Below are positions 11,560 to 21,955 of a stretch of 64,000 nucleotides of DNA, piece after piece. A model generated the notes under the pieces. That model did not search any database. It saw nothing but the letters and a program-made list of their open reading frames with translations, and was not told where the DNA came from. Position numbers and translations under genes: made by a program. The DNA comes from Lumnitzera littorea. Its lineage: Eukaryota; Streptophyta; Magnoliopsida; Myrtales; Combretaceae. The stretch spans positions 88,592,703 to 88,656,702 of the forward strand of contig JAMXBB010000007.1 in assembly GCA_024138015.1 (NCBI GenBank). Direction: 5' to 3'. Each line of letters opens with the position of its first letter. Within the stretch, counting starts at the first letter, position 1.

Positions 11560-13310
11560 CTTAATAAATCTGAAATGTTTACTAAACATTTTCATAAAAA
11601 TATAGATCAATAAAGGAACTCGAGAACATTATATAATTATTTTAAAGTGCATTAGGTGTGAAATTTGGCAAGGATTATAGTACTCTATATGGGCATCTAA
11701 AATCAAAGCATCCCGAAGAGATTGGGATTAATAAGACACAATAACAAATTGCCCAGGATAGTAATTCACCTAGAAAAATGTTAATGTAGTACAATAAGGA
11801 AAAACACAAGTACTATCTTACACAGTATCTTGTAAATATGCACTTATCATTCAATACAAGTGCATTCTTGTGGCAAAATAGATAAGATCAAGATACATTC
11901 AATCCTAACACAGGTAATATTAGATGTAATTTGTTGGGTAGGGCACTCAAAAGCTATATTATGAAGGTAAATGGGAGCTAGTAGGTAAGTTTGTTCCCTT
12001 AAATACATTCGTGTTAATTTGTACCGATATGGACTAATCTAATCAGTAATAGTTTATATATGAGTATAACTTGTCATTGGATTAATGATAATTGGTAACT
12101 GTGTAAAAGATTATTAGCATTAAAGGTGCTTAATGATCCTATATGACCCAAAATATATATAAAATTATAAGTGTTATTCTACAAGAGTATAATTTAGTTA
12201 AGAAAATTTTCTCAATCGAATTTGATAACGCTATTGCAAATACCACCTCAATTAAGGATCTAAAAAACCTTTGTCAACCAATGCTTAGTGAAATATTTTT
12301 TCATATTAGATGTGTATGTAAAGTTTTACATTTGTATGTTAAGAAGGATATTGCAGTTTTATAGGACAAGGTTTCCCCAATAAAGGATATGGTTAAACTA
12401 ATAGTTGAGAGGCCTTCTCTATACAAACTTTTTCTTAAGGTTACAAGTCCAATGTGCATTTCTTTGTGATGGAAGCTATCACCATTCTTAGCACTTTACT
12501 TGATGTGCATAGGGATTCGAACCTCCATGACTATGCAATTGAAATGGCATATAAGTGGTTACACTATTATAAGGAAATTCCTCGTATTTATCTTGTTTCT
12601 ACACTTTTGGATCCTTGTTGTAAAACCGATGTATTGCAACTATATCTTAAAATTTATTATGAGTATATTAGTTCACTTATGGACTCTTAAGACATATATA
12701 ATGTACAAGTATAGGAGGAGGTTACATAAGCAACAACGGACTTAGAAGAGCTCTTTACATGTTACCAATTCATGTATGGTGGTCAAATAGTGGTTTCTCC
12801 CTCACCATCCCCTACTAAGCACTATTACTCACTCATAGGTGAACAGTTATTGGCTCAAAAATTAAAATGATAAAGGGTTGTGTGTATACGGGGGGTGGGG
12901 TGCGGTGGCACTAACATAGCTTTAACACTACATGACCATTAACTTTGAGTTCTTTGATAATGTTGTCATAAGAGATTTTGACATATTAGATTGGTGGAAG
13001 ATGTATAGAAAGAGCTACCCCATCTCATCACACATTGTCTTTTAGGTTCTCGTCACTCTTATGTCGGCGATGGTTGTTAAACAAGCATTCAGTATGACAA
13101 GCTTCATCCTTGAAGATTGGTAGGCCTTACCTTCCATTGTTAGTATTGAAGTAAACGCTAGCACTGAAGATTGGTACAAGGCAATGTATAGAGAACAAGA
13201 ACCATGCAACACATCAATGGAGGATGATGAGTGTTTTAGCGATTGGAACAAATTAGATGGAAGCTCAAGCACGAGTTCTACTCCCCAATCATACAAAATG
13301 CAAGGTTAGA
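11560..13310 (+). pseudogene. Decayed hAT-superfamily transposase (RICESLEEPER/Ac type)
   Basis: Plant hAT landmarks appear in order on the plus strand, in different frames. A BED zinc-finger remnant lies at 11,645-11,720 (KDYSTLYGHLKSKHPEE). A first catalytic block is near 12,011-12,100 (WTNLISNSLYMSITCHWIND). The block IFSIEFDNAIAN followed by HIRCVCKVLHLYVKKD lies at 12,200-12,350, carrying the second aspartate. IYLVSTLLDPCCK lies at about 12,580-12,625, equivalent to the family Y..A.LLDPR.K. The C-terminal dimerisation block (LDWWKMYRKSYPISSHIV, then VLVTLMSAMVVKQAFS) lies at about 12,975-13,100. Frameshifts and stops separate these, so the gene is dead. I did not find its terminal inverted repeats or an 8-base target duplication. 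Confidence 0.82.
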
Positions 13311-13530
13311 CTAATTAACCATTCTTTTTGTCATAATTAAAAATGTTTTGACACCTAGAAAAATTGTTTTCATAATTACTAGAAAAAAAATGGTATGTTT
13401 TTTTCAAAGTTAGGGTGTTACTCTTGGGTCTTTTAAATCAACACCCAATGAAAGTTTTTTTTATTTTTCCTAACAAAAATTAAATGGATAATTTTGCAAA
13501 ATTAGCCTTTTTTTCTTAATTTAAAATTAG

Positions 13531-13910
13531 GAAAAATTATAAATAACCTATTTAAACTTTAACTTATGTGCAAATTGACCCAGGAACTTTTAAGTGTGGT
13601 TTTTAACCCTCTAAATTTTGATAAATTAGCAATATAAAAGATATTTTCTTTTTTGTTAAGAAAAGTCAAACTATGGTTAAAATGTGTATGTGTGGGGGGT
13701 GGGGTGGTGGGGATGTGTCTTAAAACACATTTTGATATGTCTAGAAAGAGTATTTGTGCACCAAAATAAAAGTTTAAAGGGGTTATTCTAAATCTATGGG
13801 GGTTGTTAGCCAATTTATCAAAATATAAAGGGTTAAAAATTACACTTTAAAAATCCAAGAAGTCAATCCACACCTAAGTCAAAGTTTAAAAGGGTTATTT
13901 GCATTTTCCC
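13531..13910. mobile_element. Foldback / long-inverted-repeat MITE-like element
   Basis: The left arm (13,531-13,632) and right arm (13,806-13,910) are imperfect inverted copies of about 100 bases. Shared landmarks are AAATAACC, TTTAAACTTT, AAGTGTG and TTTTTAACCCT, then TTTTGATAAATT. The central 170 bases hold a G-rich tract at about 13,690-13,715. No ORF in it resembles a transposase, so it would be non-autonomous. A target duplication is not clear; TTTAAA lies at both outer edges but could be chance. Confidence 0.65.
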
Positions 13911-14236
13911 TTTAAAGTTGACCAACACGCCAAAGTTTTTCTAAAAAATCATACTGAACTATAGTGGCATAATTCTAGCTAGCAAATATACAAGCACTTT
14001 CAAAGTGATCTTAAAACTAACAAAAAGAATTTTCCCTATTACCATTAATTTCTTCATATATGAATTAGTTCTTTTGTGTTATTATGATATTATCATTTAT
14101 ATTTTTGTTTAGTTAATGTACTCCAAGAAATCAAATTTTTGTAATCTACAATTGTAGTTGCATTGTAATTTAGTTTTTTGTTTGGACAAGGTATTCCAAA
14201 AAGGTAAATTTTGTAACTTACAATTTCAGTTGCATT
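13911..14236. other. Non-coding AT-rich sequence with short internal similarity
   Basis: TTTTGTAATCTACAATTGTA and a similar block about 70 bases on (TTTTGTAACTTACAATTTCA) suggest small duplications next to the larger one that follows. No gene is seen. Confidence 0.3.
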
Positions 14237-14915
14237 GGCCATTGTTAAATTTTGTAATATACCGTAGTGGTGACATTGCAATTTTTTCCTATAATATTGC
14301 GTGTTGGTATAATTTCCAATGAGATTGTATTTTAATTTTCTAATCTCTAGTTGGATGCTTAAGCTAAAGGAATTATTTCAAGATCTTAAAAAATTTGTTC
14401 AGAAAAAAAATTTTAGTTCACATGAGATGGAAATAAGGTAACAAACATGATGTGAACAAGGAAAATTCTAAAAAAAAAAAAGTAAAGTTCTAAGAAAAAG
14501 GTTCACGGTCCACGTGAACTGGCCTTGAATCATTAGTTCACATTAATCGACTTGGGACCATTGTTATTCAATATAGTTGTGTTAGCTATTGTTATTCAAT
14601 TTTGTAATATACCATAGTAGTGACATTGCTATTTTTTACTACAATATAGCGTACTAGTAAAATTTCCAGTGAGATTGTATTTTAATTTTCTAATTTCCAA
14701 TTGGACACATACCAAATGAATTATTTTGAGATCTTAAAAGAAATTGCTCAGAAAAAATTTTTGCTTTCACAAGAGATAGGAATAAGGCAACAAACATAAA
14801 ATGAATAAGAAAAATTCTCAAAAAGAAAAAGGGAAAATTCTAAAAAAAAAAAAAAGGAGGTTCAAGGTTCACATAAACCAACCTTAAAATGCTAGTTCAC
14901 ATGAACTCACCCAAG
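14237..14915 (+). repeat. Tandem direct duplication, unit about 347 bases
   Basis: Copy 1 starts at 14,237 and copy 2 at 14,584, offset 347. Landmarks recurring in order are TTTTGTAATATACC, GTGACATTGC, GAGATTGTATTTTAATTTTC, GAGATCTTAAAA or its variant, TTCACA.GAGAT and AGGTTCA..GTTCAC. The copies have diverged at many positions, so the duplication is old. No gene is seen in either copy. Confidence 0.75.
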
Positions 14916-15620
14916 ACTATACCCCTTGAGGGCCGATCTCGGTTTAAGCTTTCATCAACCTATGAATCGATAATTTAGGATCAGTTGAGCTTGGTAAGCA
15001 TGTCTAAACACCACCATTGCACTCACACCATAGAGCCCTACTTATAGGAGCTGCCACAACCCATAAGAATCAACAAATTAGAAAGTAATCTTGACCCAAA
15101 TTGAGAAAAACTTGTTTTTTTAAGTTCCAAAACTGTCACTATATACTCTAGTTCAAATTTCCTTGAAAATTCACAAAGTAAATCGATCCCAACTTGTTGC
15201 TCATTAGTTAAAAGGCGTTTTGGCATGATCTATGAAAAAATTAAACGATAAAGAGTAAAAAAAAAATTATTGGGAAGCTAGGATCCTTGGTAGAAACAAG
15301 AAAATAGTTTAGATGTAGAGTTTTGGCTATTAAGTTGATTCTGAAAACAAATGATGATGATAGCTTGTTACTTTTGATAGTCGGATCTTTTGGCGACTTG
15401 GAACTCCACTCGGACTACTACAATGAGTAGAAATGCGATGGAGATGAGAGGGAAAACTCAATGGTGCTTTTCTTGTATCTTGTAGTGGAGTATGTTTTGG
15501 TGAAATTAGTAGATGGAATATGATATTTTTAGATTTGAAATGGGCTGATGACTATTAGTTTATGAATATGAATGCATCATAAACATATTAGAACTATGAA
15601 TAATGGATGGATCTTAGTAT
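14916..15620. other. Unassigned region with a 62-codon minus-strand ORF
   Basis: At 15,226-15,038 on the minus strand an ORF begins MPKRLLTNEQQVGIDLLCEF and continues with plausible amphipathic composition. It is preceded by a 5'-UTR-like pyrimidine-rich leader. I do not recognise the family. It could be the first exon or a fragment of a gene, or chance. There is no clear splice donor near its end. Confidence 0.25.
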
Positions 15621-15624
15621 GCTC

Positions 15625-15756
15625 TATTCAAGTGTTTTTTGCACTAAAACTGTTATAGTTTAGCAGTATTGTCACTGATCTTCTATCAAGATAAATTATG
15701 TTCGAATCCTCTTCTTTCTTTATAATTGGGAAAAAAAAAAACAAAAAAAAAAAAGT
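15625..15756 (+). mobile_element. Possible tRNA-derived SINE
   Basis: A TAGTTTAGCAGTA block at about 15,656 resembles a Pol III A box. GTTCGAATCC at about 15,700 matches a B box, 40-odd bases downstream. An A-rich tail follows at 15,731-15,754. No cloverleaf can be drawn, so it is not a tRNA gene. Target duplications were not found. Confidence 0.35.
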
Positions 15757-16169
15757 ATGTTTCCAAATTCATCAAAAAAGCAACCAAAAAATATTACATA
15801 TGAAGGTAATATTCTTTTCAGATTACATAAATAAAGAACAGCCTGTTACGGAAAAGTGGCCTTGATCCGGTACATTACTCACGCCTGCAGCCTGTAGTAA
15901 ACGCACAATCCAAATCTAAATTAATACTGGTAATTAATGCTGGTCCACATCACACTAAGGCCGTTATTCCCCAAATGGCAAATCCCATGGCAAGATTCGG
16001 ATATAAGTAGCTATATCCACTCCAATAGATTTTTTCTTCCATTTTTTCCAATAGATTTAAGTAGACAATATCCGGAAGATCCACACCATAGTGACGACTC
16101 GAACTACTTACCCAAAAGCAACCTCTCATCATCGCATGTGCCCAAAAACTAAAGGCACCATGCCGATAG
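15757..16169. other. Unassigned intergenic sequence
   Basis: Overlapping ORFs of 71 codons (plus) and 78 codons (minus) occupy 15,937-16,186. Neither shows a motif I recognise, and because they shadow each other I do not call a gene. Confidence 0.25.
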
Positions 16170-16543
16170 GAATCTCTATTGTTCATATAAGTTTTGTTAA
16201 GAATTTTTATTGTTTATACAACTTTTGTTAGGTATGTTTACCATCCATTCAATCTTTATTAAGAATCTCAATTATTCATGTAGTCTTTATCGATAGTTTT
16301 TTCTATTTATATAACCTTTACTAAGAGTATTTACTATTTAAATATTCTATAGTTTTATTAAGAATTTACACTGTTCATATAATCTTTATTGATAATCTTT
16401 ACTATTTATACAACCTTTATTAGAGGCATCTTTATTATTCATTCAATATCTATCAAGAATTTTTACCGTTGGTGTAATCTTTATCGATAATCTATACTGT
16501 TTATCTAACCTTTACTAGGAGTATCTATTATTTAAATATTCTT
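16170..16543 (+). repeat. Degenerate minisatellite, about 33-base unit with higher-order period near 97
   Basis: About eleven variant units follow the pattern A(A/G)TNTTTACTATTTATATAACCTTTA with alternating endings. Every third unit is more alike: TATTAAGAATCTC at about 16,257, TATTAAGAATTTAC at about 16,356 and TATCAAGAATTTTTACC at about 16,447. This gives a higher-order period close to 97 bases. Confidence 0.7.
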
Positions 16544-18400
16544 CTGTAACTTTTGTCCATCACTTTATTTTAACATATCAATCCTTTCCATATTTCTAAA
16601 GCTCTTAAAGTTATTTATCTCAAATCATAACACTGTAGCATATTAAAAATAAAAAGTTAAAATTAAATCCCTCTTTATTACACTTTAAACTACTCATCTC
16701 ATTCCTCTAATTTTTTTTCCTCTTTCCTGCCTAACTCTGCAGCACAACTCGTCAAACTCCTCGCCATTATTTTATCATTAATCACCATAATTTTCCCTTC
16801 TTCTTTTTTTTTTTTTTTTCCAACAAAGGCCACATCACACAAACATTATAGCTTCCTATGTCATTTTGTCTTGACGACAAAAAAAGTGTTGCCAACAATC
16901 ACGCCCACAAACGACAATTCAATCTTTTTTTCACTTGAAGTAAGAATTTCATACATTGAGTTCAATTAAAACCACGGAAAATATTTGAACTAATGAAGCA
17001 TCTACACAACCATGGCAATCATCATTAAGGTATATTTTGCATCTATATCTTCAATTGTCTAATTTTTTATATTAGAGGAGAAGATGATTTCTATGATAAA
17101 TACTTCCTATGAATTTTTGTCCTAGAAAAAGTTATTAAAAAATTTATTTAGTATGGTACTAAAAAAATATGACAATCAAATGATACTTATGAATAATTAA
17201 AAAAAATTATTTACAGGTGTGGAATATAATTCAGCAAGTAATCCAAAACATTCAAACATTTGCAGCTTTTGGAAATACATATATATATATATAGATATAT
17301 ATATATATATTTTCTTGAAGCCACAATTAAGGTCGTCATAATTTCAACTCTATATTTACTCACGTTCATATTGCACAGCATACTGTTAAGTGATATACAT
17401 ATAATTATACCAGATTCATCAGTTTTGACTATGCAATCAGATTGTTGCAAATTCAAAGTATACAACATACACATACCATTTTCAATGAACTTTTTTTATC
17501 ATGTATTAAAGAGAGAGAGGAGTGCTGGGTCGAATAGAGGGAACGACAGAGACAACAAAGATGAGTCGAATAGAGGAAGGGAAGCGGAGAGAAAAAACGA
17601 AGGCTAATTCAAGGGATTTAATTCAAATTTAATGAAGAAGGATTTAAAATCAAGATCTGCGATGAGTAATTTTAGAAACTTTATGAGAGGATCCACATGT
17701 TTTATGCATTTATGTTATTAACGGAATCTTGTCAGAAAACTTGATCTAGGAGTGTCCATATTACCATGAGGAAACATTGTATTCATGAGGACTTTTAAAA
17801 TATCTTAGTTGTAATAAGTAATTTTAAAAACTGGAAGGTATAATTCAATTAGCCTCTTTATTAATAAAAACAAATAATTCTTTATATTTTAAGTTAATTC
17901 AAATATGACGCCAAAACCATGATTAGTAATTTGTCTCATGCATTGTAATATCCCTAACATAATATGCGTTATGCATTATGTTATATTATAATTAATACTA
18001 TTAAAAAATATATCATGTGATTTTAATATATTTGTCTAATTAAATATATATTGTAACTCAATACATTATTTTCATCAATTGTCTATTGATTTACATTGAA
18101 AGAAGTATCACTGAAAAAATTTGATAAAAATTCTATCATTGATGAATTTTATAACAGGAAAAGCTTTCAACAAGACATTTCTAATGGATAGAAAAGCTAA
18201 AATCTCATGTCCTCAACCCTCTAAGATAACTACACAATATATTATTAATAATGAAAATTTTCACGAACATATGAATAAAGCATTAATATAATGTGATGAT
18301 AATTTCTTATGACGTGTGAACCATGTCTAGTATAGTTTGGACCGAGTGTATCTTATATATACTAGAGTATCTGTGGAAAATTGGTCGATCACCCTAATTC
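16544..18400. other. AT-rich intergenic region with simple repeats
   Basis: This contains a T-run (16,805-16,820), (TA)n runs at 17,278-17,310 and a purine-rich tract at 17,505-17,605. I see no gene. Confidence 0.35.
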
Positions 18401-19929
18401 TAATTAAATAATTGTTCAGGATCTAACTGAAACCCGACATGCATCGCATCCTACATTGTTGAAGACCATCGCTTCTGTGGAGTGGTGCATGGGAATTTAG
18501 GAGGGACCAAACATCGCCATATGAGCAAAAGTAACCCAGGGGGTTGTCGCATGTATGAAGAAGCCATAAACTTTGTCACTGTTGTAGGCGAGCTCATCCG
18601 ACTCTAGGGAAGTTGGAAAGTTTAGTGTTTGTCAATTGTTTTGGTGCAACCGACTTGGGAACTAATTTCTAGAAATGAATCCCTAACTTCAGGTCAAGGA
18701 GGTTATACCAAGGAGTTCGCACTGGTTACTGGAAGACTGCATGTAATACTTGCAGTCATATACATAATTGCTTATAAATAGCTTATCTTTTTACAATAAG
18801 CTTCACTTGTATGTGCATGTATTGTCCGTGAGTGCGTACTACTTCACTAAGTTATAATTTTGCTCAAACCCTGTAGGTTTATACATATTTCAAGTTCCCA
18901 ATATTATAGCATTGCGGCAAGCTACCCTTCTGTATCTCCAACCTTTACCTTGGGTTGAGGCTGACAGAATGGAATAAATGAGACCCTACACTTTTTACCA
19001 TCTTGTTATATGATATTATGGTATGTTTTGCACTCAGGCTTTGAATGGTTGTACCCAACTAGGGGACTCGTATATCGTAATACTTGTGGAAGATGAGGTA
19101 GTTCCGTGGAAGGATTATAAAATGCTGCTGTGTTTTTCATATTGGCCTCTCTTGTTAGTGCTCTTGTAGACACTTCATGGAAAGTTGACAAGTTTAAGAC
19201 ACTATGAATGAAGTTTTCTATCATCAAAGTATTCATGATGGATTTTGCCTTGACTGAAATATGGTAGGGGCAAAACAACGGCCATGTTTTAGATGCTGCA
19301 AAATCAGCTGATCTTTCCCCCATCGGGTCCTTTCTTCGATACTCTTGATGTCTAGTACCAAGATTCGACCTGCCAATGCTTGCGAGGACCATGTTTCGGT
19401 ATCCTGGTCAATAATGGAGTGTGCTCTAATATTTGGGTCGACAGCCGGAACCATTTGGCTAAAATTATAGCATTTTGTACCGAGGAACCCACAGGACAGC
19501 CCATACGCGCTAATAGAGGAGCCGTCTCTATCCTGCCAAATTGTGCCTTTCAACCAACTGCCCCTAACCCTCCAACACACGGCTCCAACCCCATGCCACA
19601 AGCGCTTTACGTATATGCTTTGCCTCTAAGCAAGAACTATCAGGAAATATATAACCGCATAAGAATTCTAATGTGAAAAAAAAAAAAGAAGAAAAAAAAA
19701 AGCATTCTCAATCATATACTAGGTTTGCGGAGCCATGCTAGCAGTCCTCAACACCCCCTCTTGATTTGGAACAACATGCTTGTTGACCCTGCCGAAACTC
19801 AACCACAAGTGCATAAACTTTCTGTCTCCATCAAATTCAAATCGTACTCCCATATCCGAAATTCAGGGTCGTATACAAACTTGGTGAGAAATAATGTTGA
19901 AGCCTGATGATCTACTCCAACATGCTTTG
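18401..19929. other. GC-richer unassigned region, possible gene or retroelement remnant
   Basis: Base composition is visibly less AT-rich than the flanks. On the minus strand, 19,601-19,233 holds an open frame of 122 codons and 19,392-19,006 an overlapping one of 128 codons. Nearer the Phox gene, about 19,865-19,730 holds a short open stretch (MGVRFEFDGDRKFMHLWLSF). I recognise none of these. On the plus strand, TATAAATAGC at about 18,772 looks like a TATA element inside a possible LTR-like segment, but no LTR ends were confirmed. It may be a degraded gene or an unknown repeat. Confidence 0.3.
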
Positions 19930-19979
19930 GATTAGTATCGCAAGAAGGAAAGTTACATACTAACTTACAACTGCTATAT

Positions 19980-20388
19980 TAAACAACCCGTCAATATCTT
20001 TCAAAATTACACAAATCTGGGCTCCCACATAGTAAATACAGACCCACAAGACGCTGTATACTCTGCAATAACAAAGGACTCCAAGAAAGGACCTTAACAC
20101 TACTGACACAATTTTTTTTCGACAATTAACGCTACAGACACATTATTACACCCACTAAGAAAGAATTACAAATTTTCACAACTAAGTTGAGACTACAAAA
20201 ATCTCAAAGGACCATTCTTTTGACTCCATTATGGTGGAGTGAACTCAGGAGAAATTTGCCATTTCTTTCTCCCAATAAATAGAAGGGAAAAGATTTCACT
20301 TTCTCCTTACTACTTAAAAATCAATACAAATTGGCCATGCTTTGCTTCCCCATTTCGATGACAAAGATGAACCACAAGCAATGAAAAC
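19980..20388 (-). other. Probable 3'-UTR terminal exon of the Phox gene
   Basis: On the minus strand this follows a good splice acceptor, CCATCTGCAG then GTTTTC, at 20,389. It is T-rich, stop-rich sequence of 3'-UTR type, with TTTGTAATTC and TGTGTAATTTTG motifs. It lies downstream of the Phox stop codon on the same strand. The exact cleavage site cannot be placed. Confidence 0.45.
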
Positions 20389-21861
20389 CTGCAGATGGAC
20401 AAAAACCCAAGTCAATACTAAGATCGTCAAAAAGCATATCAGTATCCATAATACCTAATAAGAAGCCTTTCATTTGATGCTAATGTATGGCAAGATCAGA
20501 GTAGTGTTACTTATTGCAAACACAGAAGTCATGCAATTATATGTGCAAATTTTAGGCAGATCAAGTGGAAATTTTATAATGATGGAAAGTTCGGTCAGGA
20601 ATATAGTTTCTGCTTGTAGAACAAAAAGGTTTGTCATGCATGACTGCAAAACTGATAGGCATTAAGAAAATGCTAATAATCTCACAAGGCCCATTAATTT
20701 ATCTAATGCAAGCAGCAGTGTTTCTGCACGGATCTGGGACCACATGGCTTGATATCATGTTACTATAGGGGTTTTTTATATTTTTTTTTTGTTTTCCCCA
20801 TGTGTATTTAGATTGGCTGCTGGTCCTAAATCACCAAGAAGTCACTCTCAAAGTCAAGTTTGATCCCACAACCACACACGTTACTCTCAAGTCAAATTTA
20901 CTGCAACAAAATGAGCTTTTACCCCAGATCACGTGGGCTTTGAAACCCACTAATTAACCGTAGTTGTAAAATTACTGACATGATGGATAATGTTCTCACT
21001 ACCCAAAGACTTGTCAGGTAGCAATTTGATCAGGAAGAATCCTCCATGATGCATGCAATTGGTCATTTAAGGATGATGTTTGACTCTAACTATACATAAA
21101 TTACTTTTAACACCAGAACAAACCGAATGGTCAAACTCATATTAGAAGTTTAGGTAAATTCAGATACTCTCCCTTATGTTTGCTCCATGCGTGCCTATAT
21201 TCCTTATCTTTAAAATTGAACTTAGACCTGCAAATCTTTAAAAAGCACACTTTTGGACTCTTTTTCATTGGATGAAATAATTAAGAAAACACTAAAAGCA
21301 CTTTTTACTATTTTCTAAAGGGTAAAATGGTTGTGTAGGAGAGCACAAAGCACCTTTTTGAAAATCAAGGAGTATGATCACTCAATTTCAAAGATAAGGG
21401 GCTAAGTGGACATAGAGAAAACATAAGCGATATTATTTGCAAGTTAACCTAAAAGTTTCTGGCAAAAACATATCTCTCTCCACCAGCACAATCATTGGCA
21501 ATGCTCTTTGACATCCAATTGAAGAAGTTAGTATATTAGAATCCACTGGTAAAGTTCTAATGATTAAAAATTTAAAAAAAAATCTATATACAAGGAACTT
21601 GAAGAAATTGTCATCGAACAAATTGGTATATTTATTTTCAATGCAGAAATCTCCAGAAGGATTAATAAGAGTATGCCTCAAAAGATAGGTGTTATCCTTT
21701 TTAACTGCATCAACTCCAAAGAATCCCTATGTTCTGAACTTTTGGAAGATTAAACTAAGAGGCAACCGGAAGAGAACAATATGACCAACTTGACACAAAA
21801 AAGCACATGATACAAAATATCAACATAATTATAATTACTAATAGAAAAAACACGCACGCAC
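20389..21861 (-). other. Predicted intron in the Phox 3'-UTR
   Basis: The donor AGCTCAG then GTGCGTGCG lies at 21,861 and the acceptor TCTGCAG at 20,389, giving a 1473-base GT-AG intron. The donor lies 94 bases beyond the stop codon. No coding signal is seen inside. The splice is inferred, not shown by transcripts. Confidence 0.45.
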
Positions 21862-21955
21862 CTGAGCTAGCAAGACTCTCTATTCCATCGGTAAAACAAT
21901 GCATAAGCATCAACCATGTCCTTCAGAAGGGAATCCCATTCACAAGACTTGGCCT

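Noticed and set aside
12889..12912. G-quadruplex in GGGGGGTGGGGTGCGGTGG
   Set aside because: Only two runs of three or more G, so a stable quadruplex is unlikely; not listed as a feature.
15690..15710. tRNA gene suggested by GTTCGAATCC
   Set aside because: No acceptor stem, D-arm or anticodon arm pairs around it. Kept only as a possible tRNA-derived SINE.
17260..17607. 115-codon plus-strand ORF with an Arg/Asp/Glu-rich tail
   Set aside because: It starts in a (TA)n repeat and ends in a purine-rich low-complexity tract; composition explains it.
18454..18989. Solo LTR suggested by a TATAAATAGC box and similar CCTACA flanks
   Set aside because: The ends are not TG...CA when the flanks are taken as target duplications, and no partner LTR exists in the window.
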